A stretch of DNA of 64,000 nucleotides from Methylovorus mays (lineage in GTDB: Bacteria > Pseudomonadota > Gammaproteobacteria > Burkholderiales > Methylophilaceae): assembly GCF_020531915.1 (NCBI RefSeq), contig NZ_JAJAVG010000001.1:1-64000 (forward strand). The letters are read 5' to 3'. This document shows, in pieces, positions 1 through 9,286 of the stretch (position 1 is its first letter; each line of letters starts with the position of its first letter). The notes beneath the pieces were generated by a model. The model did no database searches, had not been told where the DNA came from, and saw only the letters and a program-made list of their open reading frames with translations. Made by a program: the position numbers and the translations under genes.

Positions 1-298
1 CGGCTTCCACCGAGCCAGTGTTGAAATAGTTGGTCTCGGGGTCGTAATCGGTCGGGGTGGCGATGATGACATAGTCGGCACCTTCATACGCCGCCTGCTT
101 GTCCATGGTGGCCTTGAAATTCAGGGTCTTGGTGGCGAGATACTCTTCAATCTCGGCATCGGCAATCGGCGACTGCTTGCGGTTCAGCATCTCCACCTTC
201 TCCGGCACGATGTCGAGCGCGACCACTTCATTTTTCTGGGCCAGCAACACCGCCATGGAAAGTCCTACGTAGCCGGTACCGGCAATTGCTATCTTCAT
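1..298 (-). CDS. ugd: UDP-glucose 6-dehydrogenase, N-terminal part (cut by window edge)
   Basis: About 99 N-terminal codons are present; the rest lies left of the window. The protein opens [19 protein letters not shown], the NAD-binding GxGxxG fold start of the UDP-glucose/GDP-mannose dehydrogenase family, and continues with [15 protein letters not shown] and [19 protein letters not shown], which match Escherichia coli Ugd nearly word for word. The family oxidises UDP-glucose to UDP-glucuronate in the cytoplasm for capsule, exopolysaccharide or LPS modification. The ATG at 296-298 is preceded by AGGAG at 305-309, which supports the start. The gene is divergent from the SDR gene at 703. Confidence 0.93.
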   Translation of the reverse strand, partial: MKIAIAGTGYVGLSMAVLLAQKNEVVALDIVPEKVEMLNRKQSPIADAEIEEYLATKTLNFKATMDKQAAYEGADYVIIATPTDYDPETNYFNTGSVEA

Positions 299-702
299 CT
301 AGTGACTCCTGAGTCTGTGGAATTTATTAAGGTCATCAATGACATATTCTGCCAAGCAAAAATCGTGACAGCCAAAGGCGAACGCGGCATGACATGCGAG
401 TGACTGGTAATAAATGTTCGCCATTTTTTGTTTATTCGGATGGACGTGTTTATTTTTTTCATGGGATGCATATGTGCATGTCCCATTGTAATCTGGTGTG
501 TTGCCTCGTCACAATTTAGTTGCTTCATGCATACTCGTGCGGTCTTCAAATGGGCAGATGGGGTTCAGTCCTGGTTATCGACGTCCCAGTGCAACTGTTC
601 ATGATCGCCGACAGTCTTACCCGGAAATCAAGATTATTTGTGATGCCTCAAGTTATATAATTCCCATCAACTCACCGCAATAGTCCATGGAGACCATACC
701 CA
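299..702. other. Intergenic region between ugd and the SDR gene
   Basis: About 400 bases without a convincing gene. The ugd ribosome-binding site (AGGAG, minus strand) is at 305-309. An imperfect inverted repeat lies at 461-486 (ATGGGA at 461-466 against TCCCAT at 481-486, with an inner TGCA pair). It is not followed by a T-run on either strand, so it is not an obvious terminator. On the plus strand a TATAAT stands at 656-661, well placed as a -10 for the gene at 703, but no good -35 hexamer is seen 16-18 bases upstream. Short reading frames here have no recognisable product. Confidence 0.5.
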
Positions 703-1401
703 ATGCCAACTTTACTTGTTACAGGCGCCAATCGTGGCCTGGGCCTGGAATTTACTCGCCAATATGCCGAAGCTGGCTGGCAGGTGCAGGCATGCTGCCG
801 CAGCCCTGAAAACAGCCATGCACTCAAAGCCTTACATACCGCTCACCTGGACCGTATCACCCTGCACAAGCTTGATGTCGCGGATTTCAAACAGATTGAC
901 ACCTTGGCCGAGGCTCTGGGCGATGCTCCGATTGATGTGCTGCTCAATAATGCCGGCGTATATCCCGACCATGCAGGCAGTCGCCTTAGCGATGCGGATT
1001 ACGAAGCATGGTTGACGGCATTCCGCGTCAACAGCATGTCACCGTTAAAAATGGCGCAGACCTTTGCCCCGCTGGTCGCAAAAAGCAGTGAGAAAAAAAT
1101 CATCAACATCACCAGCAAGATGGGCAGCATCGCCGACAACGGCAGCGGTGGCAGCTATATTTACCGATCCAGCAAAACGGCACTCAACAGTGTGACCAAA
1201 AGCCTGGCGATTGATCTGGCAAACCAGGGCATCAGCGTGCTGGCATTACACCCAGGCTGGGTGCAAACCGACATGGGCGGACCCAACGGCCTGATTAATG
1301 CCGAGCAAAGTGTCAGCGGCATGCGTCAGGTCATCGCCAAACTGACACCCAAGCAGAGCGGGCAATTCATTGCGTATGACGGACAAGCCATCCCCTGGTG
1401 A
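703..1401 (+). CDS. Short-chain dehydrogenase/reductase (SDR) family oxidoreductase
   Basis: A 232-residue classical SDR of the 'C-factor/YciK-like' look. The NAD(P)-binding motif TGANRGLG is at residues 7-14, NNAG at 82-85, and the catalytic pair YRSSK gives Tyr154 and Lys158. A serine of the IINITSKMGS stretch is the likely third catalytic residue. Length is typical of single-domain SDRs. Substrate cannot be told from sequence. It is probably cytoplasmic and soluble, as no signal or membrane segment is seen. A GGAG lies upstream of the ATG at 703. The stop overlaps the start of the radical SAM gene by about 26 bases, so the two are probably co-transcribed. Confidence 0.88.
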   Translation: MPTLLVTGANRGLGLEFTRQYAEAGWQVQACCRSPENSHALKALHTAHLDRITLHKLDVADFKQIDTLAEALGDAPIDVLLNNAGVYPDHAGSRLSDADYEAWLTAFRVNSMSPLKMAQTFAPLVAKSSEKKIINITSKMGSIADNGSGGSYIYRSSKTALNSVTKSLAIDLANQGISVLALHPGWVQTDMGGPNGLINAEQSVSGMRQVIAKLTPKQSGQFIAYDGQAIPW

Positions 1402-2518
1402 AAAAAACCGGCTGCCTGCCAAACCCTTGATATTCAAGGGCCGCGGCAGCACCAGCAACCAGAACGGGCGTTTCGAGCAACTGCAGCGGGAAGCCTTTGA
1501 CGACGGCTGGGCACAGGAAGACGCCGACACCGACACGCCGCGTCTGATCACTGAGATCATCCACAACAGTAGCCGCAGCATCCTGCATTACAACGATTCG
1601 CCCGATATTCCGTTTGACCGCTCCATCAACCCCTACCGTGGCTGTGAGCATGGCTGTATCTACTGCTATGCGCGCCCCAGCCATACCTATCTGGGGTTTT
1701 CGGCCGGGCTGGATTTTGAGAGCCGCATCCTGGTGAAGCCTGATGCCGCCGCCCTGCTACGCCAGGCGCTGGCAAAGCCGGGGTATGTGTGTCAGCCGAT
1801 CGCCATGGGAACCAATACTGACCCCTATCAACCACTAGAACGGCAGCAGCGCATCACGCGCCAGATAATTGAAGTGTTGGCCGAACACCAGCATCCCCTC
1901 ACCATTGTCACCAAATCCGCCATGGTAGAACGAGACATTGATCTGCTGGCGCCCATGGCAGCCCAGAATCTGGCGCGTGTCTTCATGTCGATCACCACCC
2001 TGGACCGCCATCTCAGCCGCGTCATGGAGCCGCGTGCCGCCGCGCCAGAACGTCGGCTACAAACACTGGAACGACTGTCCTCAGCCGGAATTCCGTGCGG
2101 CGTCATGACCGCGCCCATGATCCCCGCGCTGAATGATGCGGAGATGGAACATATTCTGGAACATGCCCATGCAGCGGGTGCGCGCTATGCAGGGTATGTA
2201 CTGCTGCGGCTGCCCCTGGAGGTGGCGCCGCTCTTTGAAGAATGGTTGCAACACCACTTTCCACTGAAGGCGGCGCATGTCATGAGCATTATCCGGCAAT
2301 CCCGCGGAGGTAAAACCTACGATGCCCAGTTTCATCAACGCATGCGCGGACAAGGCATATTTGCAGATCTGCTGGCGCAGCGCTTCCGCCTGGCGGCCAG
2401 CAAGCTGGGCTTTATGCAGGAGCGCAGCTCATTGAATACCCGTCTATTCCGGCCGCCCGTCGCCACGACCACTCGTACAGCCAAAAAACCGACACCGCAA
2501 CGCGATCTGTTTGAGTAA
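1376..2518 (+). CDS. PA0069-type radical SAM protein
   Basis: About 380 residues. The radical SAM cluster motif CxxxCxxC is present as CEHGCIYC, Cys90, Cys94 and Cys97, following INPYRGCEHG, the signature of the PA0069/SplB-like family. The family binds a 4Fe-4S cluster and S-adenosylmethionine; the physiological substrate is not known to me. I start the gene at ATG 1376 (MTDKPSPG); a TTG six bases upstream is the only other nearby choice. It overlaps the SDR gene, which points to translational coupling. The C-terminus is basic and rich in Arg/Thr/Lys. It converges on hslR, with 61 bases between the stops and no classical terminator. Confidence 0.85.
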   Translation: MTDKPSPGEKNRLPAKPLIFKGRGSTSNQNGRFEQLQREAFDDGWAQEDADTDTPRLITEIIHNSSRSILHYNDSPDIPFDRSINPYRGCEHGCIYCYARPSHTYLGFSAGLDFESRILVKPDAAALLRQALAKPGYVCQPIAMGTNTDPYQPLERQQRITRQIIEVLAEHQHPLTIVTKSAMVERDIDLLAPMAAQNLARVFMSITTLDRHLSRVMEPRAAAPERRLQTLERLSSAGIPCGVMTAPMIPALNDAEMEHILEHAHAAGARYAGYVLLRLPLEVAPLFEEWLQHHFPLKAAHVMSIIRQSRGGKTYDAQFHQRMRGQGIFADLLAQRFRLAASKLGFMQERSSLNTRLFRPPVATTTRTAKKPTPQRDLFE

Positions 2519-2579
2519 GGGAGTAAGAGAAGAACCTGGTGAGCTAGCGCAAAAGGCGATCACCATGGAGATCGCAGGC

Positions 2580-2978
2580 TTACCAGCTTCCGCCAGTAAA
2601 CCGCTTGATATCGCGCAACTGGCGTTTGGTGGGACGCCCGGCGCCGCGCTCGCGCTTGCCGTGGTCGGCTTCCCGCGTGACGGCAGCATCTTCACGTTTG
2701 CGGGCGCTTTCGGGGGTTTCCTGATACAGCAAGGCGGCCTCAGGCGCGCCACGGCGTTGATTGGACAAGGCCATGACCTCCACTTCCATTTCCAGCTCTT
2801 TGCGGCGGATGTAAATGCGCTGCCCTACCCGCACCTCTTTGGCTGGCTTCGCCCTGTCCCCATCCACATGCACCTTGCCGCCATCAATGGCGTCGGTCGC
2901 CAGGCTGCGTGTCTTGAAAAAGCGCGCCGCCCACAGCCACTTGTCCAATCGGCACTTGTTGTCGTCCTGCATGCTCAT
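2580..2978 (-). CDS. hslR: S4-domain RNA-binding protein, Hsp15 family
   Basis: A 132-residue protein with an N-terminal S4 fold (RLDKWLWAARFFKTRSLATDAI, then GGKVHVDGDRAKPAKEVRVGQRI) and a Lys/Arg-rich tail ending RPTKRQLRDIKRF. This matches the heat-shock protein Hsp15 family, which binds the 50S subunit carrying a stalled nascent chain. Its ATG overlaps the stop of the Lon-like protease by 4 bases (ATGA), so it is translationally coupled and last in a run of minus-strand genes. Pairing a ribosome-rescue factor with a protease suggests a protein quality-control unit. Confidence 0.88.
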   Translation of the reverse strand: MSMQDDNKCRLDKWLWAARFFKTRSLATDAIDGGKVHVDGDRAKPAKEVRVGQRIYIRRKELEMEVEVMALSNQRRGAPEAALLYQETPESARKREDAAVTREADHGKRERGAGRPTKRQLRDIKRFTGGSW

Positions 2979-5125
2979 CTGGCGGGCGTGTTATTGAAAT
3001 AATATTGACGGAAGGCCTCCAGACTCTGCTGAACTCGCCCCATGATGCTGCCCGCTGGATATTCACCGTCGTGAAGCTCAGCGCCTGCCTCCATGCCGGT
3101 CAGCAAGGCCATGCCTTCCAGCACATGCTCAATGGCATACAAATGGAAGCGCCCCTGCTCCACCGCGGCAATGACTTCTTCATCCAGAATCAAATGGCGC
3201 ATGTTGGCCTTGGGAATGATCACTCCCTGGCTACCGTCAAGACCTACCCGCTGACATACCCGGAAGTAGCCTTCAATCTTCTCGTTGACGCCACCAATCG
3301 CAGTGACTTCACCATGCTGGTTCAGCGCCCCGGTGACCGCAATGCCTTGCGAAATGGGCAAGCCGGACAGCGCCGACAGCAAGACAAACAATTCAGCACA
3401 GGAAGCCGAATCCCCTTCCACACCATGATATTCCTGCTCAAACACCATGGAAGCTGCCAGCGAGAGTGGCGTCAGCATCGGAAAACTTGCCGACAACCAG
3501 CTTTGCAGAATGAATACGCCCTTGTCATGGTTAGGGCCGCTCATCTTGACCTCGCGGTCAATATTGATCAGGCCTTGTGCACCGGCAAAGCAGCGCGCCG
3601 AAATACGAATCGGCGAGCCGAAGCTGGCATCGCCCAGATCAATATGGCTAAGGCCGTTGATCTGTCCTACCGCGCTGCCATGCAGGCGCAACATGAGCTC
3701 GCCTTCGACAATCGAATCGCGCAACTGCTGCTCCGGTATCTGGTGCCGTGCCAAACGTGCTTGTTGCGCCGCACGCACATGCTCAGGCTGGACAATGCCA
3801 GGTGTGGTGGCGGACGGCGTCTTGCGCATGAAAGAAGCGCTCTCCTGCATCAAGGTGCTGAGAGCGGCATATTGCGTGCTGATGCGCGCCTGATCCTCCA
3901 CACGTCTGTGCATGGCACGTATCAGGGTAACTACCGCCGCCGCGCTGAATGGGGGCAAGCGTAGTTCGCGCGCCTGGTAGGCAATAAACCTGGCCATGGC
4001 CGCATAGGCGTCCGGTGTTGCGGCAAAGCTATCGACAAAATCCACCTTGACCGGAAAATAACGCGCCAGTCCCGGCATCTCATCATGCAATTCGTAATAC
4101 TCTTCTGGCGTGGCAATCAATACCAGCTTGACATCGGCAGCCAGGGGTTGCGGGCAGAAATGACCGGAGCCGCCATGTCCACTACTGCCATTCGAATCCT
4201 CAATCAGCACCTGACCATTGCGCAGGAAACGGAACAGCTTCTCGACAATCTGGCTCCCGCTTTGCTGGTCAGAGGCCAGATCACGCAAATGCAGCATCAG
4301 CATGCCGCCGTGGGCGCGCAGCAAATTACCAGCACGCAGACGCAGGAAGTCAGGGGTGGTCGCGCTATCCATGCCCGCATCAAAACCGCCAAACAAGGAG
4401 TGGAAGGTCGGGTCATTGTCATAAATGACGGGCGCCATCTGCAACTGGCGATTGTCTACCAGCAGGTTAACCCGGTACCGATTCAGAAAGCTTTCCAGCA
4501 AACCTTCGTTTTCGCTGGTCTGCACCGGGACAAATACCTCCAGATTTTCCAGCGTATCACGCTTGAGGCTTTGCAAATACTGCTCAAACAGCGCGCTGTC
4601 GTGCTCAATATCCGCCAGCACCTCACGCAGTGCCGCCTGCTGCTGGTCTATCCAGGCAGCAGCATCCTGACGGCCTTTATCCTGCAGGGTTTTATCACCC
4701 GCATTGGCGGCGAGATCCAGCTCGCCCAACAGTTGAGGCAAGCCTTTGCCCAACTGGCGCAAATACTGCTCCATGGCCTGACGCAACCGCACACCTACCC
4801 CGGCAGGCAAGTAAAGGCTGATGGGCTGGTCCGCCTGTTCGATATTCATCAGCAGAATCAGATCGGGAGCAACCGGCCATTGTGCGGCCGCCACCTGCAT
4901 GGCGGTTTGCATCAATACCGTGCGGCCACTCCCCGGCTCACCCAGCACCAGCAAATTGAATCCGGGGGCGCGCATGCCCAGCCCGAATTCGGCAGCCTGC
5001 TGTGCATCGGCTTGCCCGAGCCAGGTGGCATCCGGCTGACCATCAAGTTGGGAGGTATCCTCGAAGCCCAGAGATTGCGGAACAACCGCGGCGGTAAGAG
5101 AGGAGGAGTTAAGCCTGTGTAGCAT
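2975..5125 (-). CDS. Lon-like ATP-dependent protease (LonB/YcbZ type, peptidase S16)
   Basis: A 716-residue protein. The nucleotide-binding motif near residue 62 reads GEPGSGRT, with Arg where classical Walker A has Lys, as is usual in the AAA_32 Lon-like group. The middle contains a long helical insertion (about 130-230). The C-terminal third is an S16 protease domain: GVEGDSASCAELFVLL carries the catalytic Ser, and GGVNEKIEGYF the catalytic Lys. It lacks the N-terminal substrate domain of LonA. It is expected to be a cytoplasmic ATP-dependent protease. It lies 48 bases after moaE and overlaps hslR by 4 bases. The ATG at 5125 has only a weak ribosome-binding site. Confidence 0.87.
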   Translation of the reverse strand: MLHRLNSSSLTAAVVPQSLGFEDTSQLDGQPDATWLGQADAQQAAEFGLGMRAPGFNLLVLGEPGSGRTVLMQTAMQVAAAQWPVAPDLILLMNIEQADQPISLYLPAGVGVRLRQAMEQYLRQLGKGLPQLLGELDLAANAGDKTLQDKGRQDAAAWIDQQQAALREVLADIEHDSALFEQYLQSLKRDTLENLEVFVPVQTSENEGLLESFLNRYRVNLLVDNRQLQMAPVIYDNDPTFHSLFGGFDAGMDSATTPDFLRLRAGNLLRAHGGMLMLHLRDLASDQQSGSQIVEKLFRFLRNGQVLIEDSNGSSGHGGSGHFCPQPLAADVKLVLIATPEEYYELHDEMPGLARYFPVKVDFVDSFAATPDAYAAMARFIAYQARELRLPPFSAAAVVTLIRAMHRRVEDQARISTQYAALSTLMQESASFMRKTPSATTPGIVQPEHVRAAQQARLARHQIPEQQLRDSIVEGELMLRLHGSAVGQINGLSHIDLGDASFGSPIRISARCFAGAQGLINIDREVKMSGPNHDKGVFILQSWLSASFPMLTPLSLAASMVFEQEYHGVEGDSASCAELFVLLSALSGLPISQGIAVTGALNQHGEVTAIGGVNEKIEGYFRVCQRVGLDGSQGVIIPKANMRHLILDEEVIAAVEQGRFHLYAIEHVLEGMALLTGMEAGAELHDGEYPAGSIMGRVQQSLEAFRQYYFNNTPAR

Positions 5126-5173
5126 GTGGGGTTAGCTTGCTTTAAAGGGTAAATGAATAAGAATGAACCTGGC

Positions 5174-5629
5174 TTATATCTTGTGCCAGCGTGCCCGTGC
5201 CGCATCGTCACTGGCCCGGGCATCCACCCAGCGTTCACCCTTGGCGGTCTGCTCTTTTTTCCAGAATGGGGCTTCGGTTTTCAGGTAATCCATGATGAAT
5301 TCGCAGGCGTGGAATGCTTCGCCTCTATGGGCGCCAGCCACAGCCACCAGCACAATCTGGTCCAGGGGTTTCAGCTCGCCAATGCGATGAATCACAACCG
5401 CATCCATGATATCCCAGCGTGCTTTGGCTTGTTGCACGATGGCTTCCAGAGACTTTTCCGTCATGCCAGGATAATGCTCAAGCGTCATGCCGGCAATGGC
5501 GTCGCCCTGGTTCAAGTCCCGCACCTGGCCGACAAACGCGGCCACGGCACCAATGTCCGGGCGCTGCTGACGCAGCTGGGTTATCTCGGCACCGACATCA
5601 AAGTCTTCGGTCTGCACCCGTATCCTCAT
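5174..5629 (-). CDS. moaE: Molybdopterin synthase catalytic subunit
   Basis: About 151 residues with the MoaE fold: GAVAAFVGQVRD near the N-terminus, MTLEHYPGMTEKSLEAI, VVIHRIGELKPLDQIVLVAVAGAHRGEAF, and LKTEAPFWKKE, whose lysines correspond to the conserved active-site region. It converts precursor Z (cPMP) to molybdopterin with sulfur carried by MoaD. I choose ATG 5629 (MRIRVQ); an upstream TTG directly after the moaD stop is less likely. moaD precedes it with a 6-base gap, so the two subunits are coupled. Confidence 0.92.
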   Translation of the reverse strand: MRIRVQTEDFDVGAEITQLRQQRPDIGAVAAFVGQVRDLNQGDAIAGMTLEHYPGMTEKSLEAIVQQAKARWDIMDAVVIHRIGELKPLDQIVLVAVAGAHRGEAFHACEFIMDYLKTEAPFWKKEQTAKGERWVDARASDDAARARWHKI

Positions 5630-5635
5630 GCGCAA

Positions 5636-5887
5636 TTACCCGCCCGTCACCGGGGGAAAGAACGCGACTTCGTCCCCGTCATGGATCTCGGTCGTCACCG
5701 GAGCCAGTGTCTGGTTAACCGCCGCGCGCAGTGATTTGCCACTGCCAAACTCTTCGGCCCATACGCCACCGCGTGCCGCGAGCTGCTGCATGAGTGCCTC
5801 GATCGTGAGGCCGGCCCGTGGTGTCAGCTCCTCGCCCACCGAGCCCAGGGCTTCGCGCAAACGCGCGAAATACAGAAGGCGTATCAT
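5636..5887 (-). CDS. moaD: Molybdopterin synthase sulfur carrier subunit
   Basis: An 83-residue ubiquitin-fold protein that ends in the diagnostic Gly-Gly (FFPPVTGG), the site of thiocarboxylation. The N-terminal MIRLLYFARLREALG is typical of MoaD. It donates sulfur to MoaE during molybdopterin synthesis in the cytoplasm. The start overlaps the stop of the preceding small ORF by 4 bases (ATGA). Confidence 0.92.
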   Translation of the reverse strand: MIRLLYFARLREALGSVGEELTPRAGLTIEALMQQLAARGGVWAEEFGSGKSLRAAVNQTLAPVTTEIHDGDEVAFFPPVTGG

Positions 5888-6060
5888 TGCAGCACATCTT
5901 CGTCGGTGAAGGCGCCGCGCTTGCCGCTCAGAGCCTCGGCCATCAGCATCATGACGCGGGCCTTGTGTTGCTCGTCCGCCATCAGGCTGGAGCTGAAGGT
6001 AATGCCAAACCGGGCAGCATATTGCTGTACCAGCATGATCATGGTGGATTCGTCGCTCAT
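5884..6060 (-). CDS. Small protein of unknown function ahead of moaD
   Basis: A 58-residue acidic, helical protein (start MSDESTMIMLVQQYAARFG, end FTDEDVLQ). I prefer ATG 6060, which has AAAGGA seven bases upstream; an in-frame ATG at 6081 would add seven residues. No domain is recognised and there is no signal or membrane segment. Its stop overlaps the moaD start by 4 bases, which argues that it is real and translated. A role linked to molybdopterin synthesis is only suggested by position. Confidence 0.6.
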   Translation of the reverse strand: MSDESTMIMLVQQYAARFGITFSSSLMADEQHKARVMMLMAEALSGKRGAFTDEDVLQ

Positions 6061-6086
6061 GGTGTTCCTTTCATCCTGCAAATCGT

Positions 6087-7442
6087 CTACTGGTTGTCGT
6101 CTGCGAGTATATCGTCCGGCAAATCCGGCAAGGCCAGGGCCGCCTCGGCATCGCCTTGCAGCTCTACCCGCTCAATCTGGGCAAAGCGCCGTGAAATCTT
6201 CTGACTGGTGGTATGCACATCCAGCGCATCCTCATGGGCCTGGCGAATATGGTCAGCCAGTTTTTTCATGCGTACGTCAAAGCGGCCGAACTCCTTGCCC
6301 AGCTTGCCCAGCTCATCCTTGATGATGTGTACCTGCTTGCGGGTTTCCACATCTTTCAACACTGCACGCGCGGTATTCAGTACCGCCATCAAGGTGGTCG
6401 GCGACACTACCCACACCCGTTTGGCCATGGCGTAATCCACCACATCGGGGTGATAGGCATGAATCTCGGCAAACACGGCTTCGGCCGGGATAAACATCAC
6501 CGCGCCATCGGAGGTGACATTGGGAATAATGTACTTGCTGGCAATGTCATCCACATGCTTTTTGACATCGGCCTTGAACTGCCGTTGCGCCAGTGCTCGC
6601 TCCACCTCGGAGATGCCGCTTTCCAGCATGCGATGGTAGTTTTCCAGCGGGAATTTCGAATCCACCGCCACCATGCCGGTAGGCTCCGGCAGAAATAAAG
6701 CACAATCCACGCGGGTGCCATTCGGTAGCACATGCTGCATGGCAAAACTGGCGTTGGGCATGACATTGCGCACCAGTGCTTCCAGCTGCACTTCGCCAAA
6801 CGCACCACGCGAGCGCTTGTCGCCCAGCAACTCTTGCAGACTGACTACATTGGTAGTCAGGCCATCGATCTTTTTCTGAGCTTCGTCGATGGTCGCCAGG
6901 CGCTCCATCACGCGCACAAACGTGTCGTTGGTTTTCTTGAAGCCTTCATCCAGGCGCTCAGATACCTTGCCACCAATTTCTTCCAGCCGGGCATCCACGG
7001 CCTTGGTCAGGGTTTCAATACTGGCAGTCAGCTGTGAGGTGGCCTTCAGCATGGTGTCCTGAATCAGCGTTTGCTCCGCCTTGCCCTGTTCGGCCAGCGT
7101 GGTATGCAATTTTTCCAGCACGGTTTCACGCGTCTGGGCGAGACTGCTGGTTTGCGCGGCCTGCAGGGCCTGCATGGCATCGCGGGTTTCTTTCAGCTCC
7201 TGCGCGACGGCTTGCCGCAGTCGCTCACTGCTATCCACCGAAGACAGGCTCAGGCGGTCTCCGAGTTTATTCAAGCCATCATGCAGATCGCGCAGCATGG
7301 CGCGGTGTTTTTCCTCGAACTGCGGCATCAGCTGTGCCAGCAGCTCGCTGGCAGCATCCGGGGTTCTGGATTGACGTAGCAATAACACGATCAATGCCAG
7401 CAGGCAGGCAATCACAAGCACTAAAATCACAATTTGCATCAT
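6087..7442 (-). CDS. rmuC: DNA recombination protein RmuC homologue
   Basis: About 451 residues. It begins with one membrane span (MMQIVILVLVIACLLALIVLLL), followed by a long coiled coil (about residues 40-210) and the RmuC domain (GDKRSRGAFGEVQLEALV, then VDSKFPLENY and VMFIPAEAVFAEI). RmuC limits inversions at short inverted repeats and is thought to be nuclease-like. The open frame extends further upstream, but the membrane segment at MMQIV marks the usual start of the family. A TATAAT lies about 8 bases upstream of that start, without a matching -35. The upstream neighbour at 7555 is divergent. Confidence 0.87.
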   Translation of the reverse strand: MMQIVILVLVIACLLALIVLLLRQSRTPDAASELLAQLMPQFEEKHRAMLRDLHDGLNKLGDRLSLSSVDSSERLRQAVAQELKETRDAMQALQAAQTSSLAQTRETVLEKLHTTLAEQGKAEQTLIQDTMLKATSQLTASIETLTKAVDARLEEIGGKVSERLDEGFKKTNDTFVRVMERLATIDEAQKKIDGLTTNVVSLQELLGDKRSRGAFGEVQLEALVRNVMPNASFAMQHVLPNGTRVDCALFLPEPTGMVAVDSKFPLENYHRMLESGISEVERALAQRQFKADVKKHVDDIASKYIIPNVTSDGAVMFIPAEAVFAEIHAYHPDVVDYAMAKRVWVVSPTTLMAVLNTARAVLKDVETRKQVHIIKDELGKLGKEFGRFDVRMKKLADHIRQAHEDALDVHTTSQKISRRFAQIERVELQGDAEAALALPDLPDDILADDNQ

Positions 7443-7554
7443 GCGTGAAATTATACCTGAAGCGATGACGATATCCCCGCCCCGCCGGGATCCGCCTTTA
7501 AAACCCGCCGCATTTATGCCACACTCAGGCTCTTCAACATGCAGGAGCCCTCCG

Positions 7555-9282
7555 GTGATCCGACTCAAACTGCTCATGGGGCAATGGCTAGCCAACGTTA
7601 CCCGACGCCTGCGCAACAACTTCTATATTTACCTTGCAGCATTGCTCACGGTATTTGTGCTACTGGACGCAGGTCTGTTTCATGTGGGCGAAAACATGCG
7701 GCAGAAAGCGTTTGATTTCATGGTGCGCAGTCGCGTACTGGCGCCCGCCCCAGACAAAGACATCGTCATCGTGGATGTCAATGAGGCCAGCCTGGCCGCC
7801 ATGGCCAAGGAATATGGCCGCTGGCCCTGGCCACGCCAGGTGTTCGGTGAGTTCCTTGAAAGTATTGAAGCCCAGCACCCCAAGGCGGTGATCTTTGACA
7901 TCCTCTTCAGCGATGCCGATGTCTATAACCCGGATAGCGACGCCTATTTCAACGACGTCATCAGCGGTACCGATAACACATTTTTCCCCTTTCTGCGCCT
8001 GCCAGAATCAAGCGACAAACTGAGCCAGATCAAGCCCAACATGATTGCCGGCATCAGCGAGAGCCAGCCCAGCCAAGGCGACATGCAGGCGACAATCGCG
8101 GTAGTGTTGCCGCACTTTGATGCTGCGTTGAACTCGGGGCGGCTGGGCACGCACAATATCTATCCGGACAAGGATGGCATCGTCCGTGAATACCAGCTGT
8201 ATCGCGATGATTATGGCTGGCGCTTGCCTTCGCTACCCATGACGGTGGCAGGCAAGCTTGGCTACGCCTTGCCGCCAGATCAGAACATTCTGCTCAACTG
8301 GCGCGGCAAACCCTTCAGCTATCAGTATGTGTCGTTCAGCGATGTTATGCAGGACATGGGCAGCAAGGACAAAAAGCGCCCACAGAACGAGTTCACCGAC
8401 AAAATTGTCATCATCGGTTCTACCGCACCCAGCCTGTTTGACCTCAAAGCGACCGCCATGGCCAAGGCGCATCCCGGGGTGGAAATCCTGGCGACGGCGA
8501 TCGATAACGTCAAACATCAGGACTATCTGAAAGTCTGGCGCGGGGCGATACCCTATATCCTGATCAGTCTGTTGCTGATCTGGCTTACCACCCTGGCCTT
8601 TTACCTGAATGCCGACCGTGACCGTTTCAACAAAGTGTTCAGTTTCAGCCAGATCGGGCTGCTGGTGCTGTCATACATCGGCATCAACCTGAGCAACTTC
8701 TATCTCGACTTTACCGGTCCCATTACCTGGGCGCTGTTTTACTTCAGTATTGCCAAGATATACGCCCTGGCAACGGATCGCGCCTTGCAGCGGTGGCTGG
8801 CGTATGGGGTCAAGGAAGGTGCCAGTGACACCCATATCATGATCATGCCCATCCTGATCGAAAGCGATGAGCCGCTGGGTGACACCATCATGAAGAAACT
8901 CAAGCGTCAGATTGAGCTGAGCAGCCGCACGCCCAGCAGCGTCGATATACTCAAGGGCGTGCAATCCGGCATCTGGGGCTTGTTTGGCGAGTTTACCGTG
9001 GTGAGCTGGACATTTGCCGAAGGCCGTCAGGAATACGCCAGCGAAGCGCACAAGGATGCTGAGCGGATCGCCCAGGCATTGCCCAGCATGATTGCCAGCC
9101 TGGACTTGCCAGACAAGCTGCAGCCTGTGCATACCGTATATGAAAACAGACTGGATGGCAGAGCGCCTCTCGGCAGACAATGGCGCAGCGCATTTGCGGC
9201 AGCCTTGTTGCAACTCGAAGCCGTCAAACCCGACGTAACGCCTGTTCAACCAGATACCCCCACCTCATCTCCGGAGCTTTAG
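7555..9282 (+). CDS. CHASE2-domain membrane protein without a recognised output domain
   Basis: About 575 residues. I choose GTG 7555, which has AGGAG at 7543-7547; the frame is open further upstream but without support. One N-terminal membrane span (FYIYLAALLTVFVLLDAGLF) is followed by a CHASE2 sensory domain (KDIVIVDVNEASLAAM, GRWPWPRQVFGEFLE, AVIFDILFSD, DKIVIIGSTAPSLFDLKATAM), then three spans. CHASE2 proteins normally end in a cyclase, GGDEF or kinase domain. Here the cytoplasmic tail of about 170 residues shows none of these motifs. The SH3 gene follows after 4 bases, so this is the first gene of a three-gene operon with the M48 peptidase. Confidence 0.82.
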   Translation: MIRLKLLMGQWLANVTRRLRNNFYIYLAALLTVFVLLDAGLFHVGENMRQKAFDFMVRSRVLAPAPDKDIVIVDVNEASLAAMAKEYGRWPWPRQVFGEFLESIEAQHPKAVIFDILFSDADVYNPDSDAYFNDVISGTDNTFFPFLRLPESSDKLSQIKPNMIAGISESQPSQGDMQATIAVVLPHFDAALNSGRLGTHNIYPDKDGIVREYQLYRDDYGWRLPSLPMTVAGKLGYALPPDQNILLNWRGKPFSYQYVSFSDVMQDMGSKDKKRPQNEFTDKIVIIGSTAPSLFDLKATAMAKAHPGVEILATAIDNVKHQDYLKVWRGAIPYILISLLLIWLTTLAFYLNADRDRFNKVFSFSQIGLLVLSYIGINLSNFYLDFTGPITWALFYFSIAKIYALATDRALQRWLAYGVKEGASDTHIMIMPILIESDEPLGDTIMKKLKRQIELSSRTPSSVDILKGVQSGIWGLFGEFTVVSWTFAEGRQEYASEAHKDAERIAQALPSMIASLDLPDKLQPVHTVYENRLDGRAPLGRQWRSAFAAALLQLEAVKPDVTPVQPDTPTSSPEL

Positions 9283-9286
9283 ACAC

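Noticed and set aside
295-549. 84-codon minus-strand frame overlapping the ugd start
   Set aside because: It covers the ugd leader and ribosome-binding site and has a His/Met-rich composition without a domain.
498-683. 61-codon frame in the ugd-SDR gap
   Set aside because: No Shine-Dalgarno, no conserved motif, and it overlaps the probable promoter of the SDR gene.
3005-3964. 319-codon plus-strand frame opposite the Lon-like protease
   Set aside because: Antisense to a conserved protease domain; no domain or ribosome-binding site of its own.
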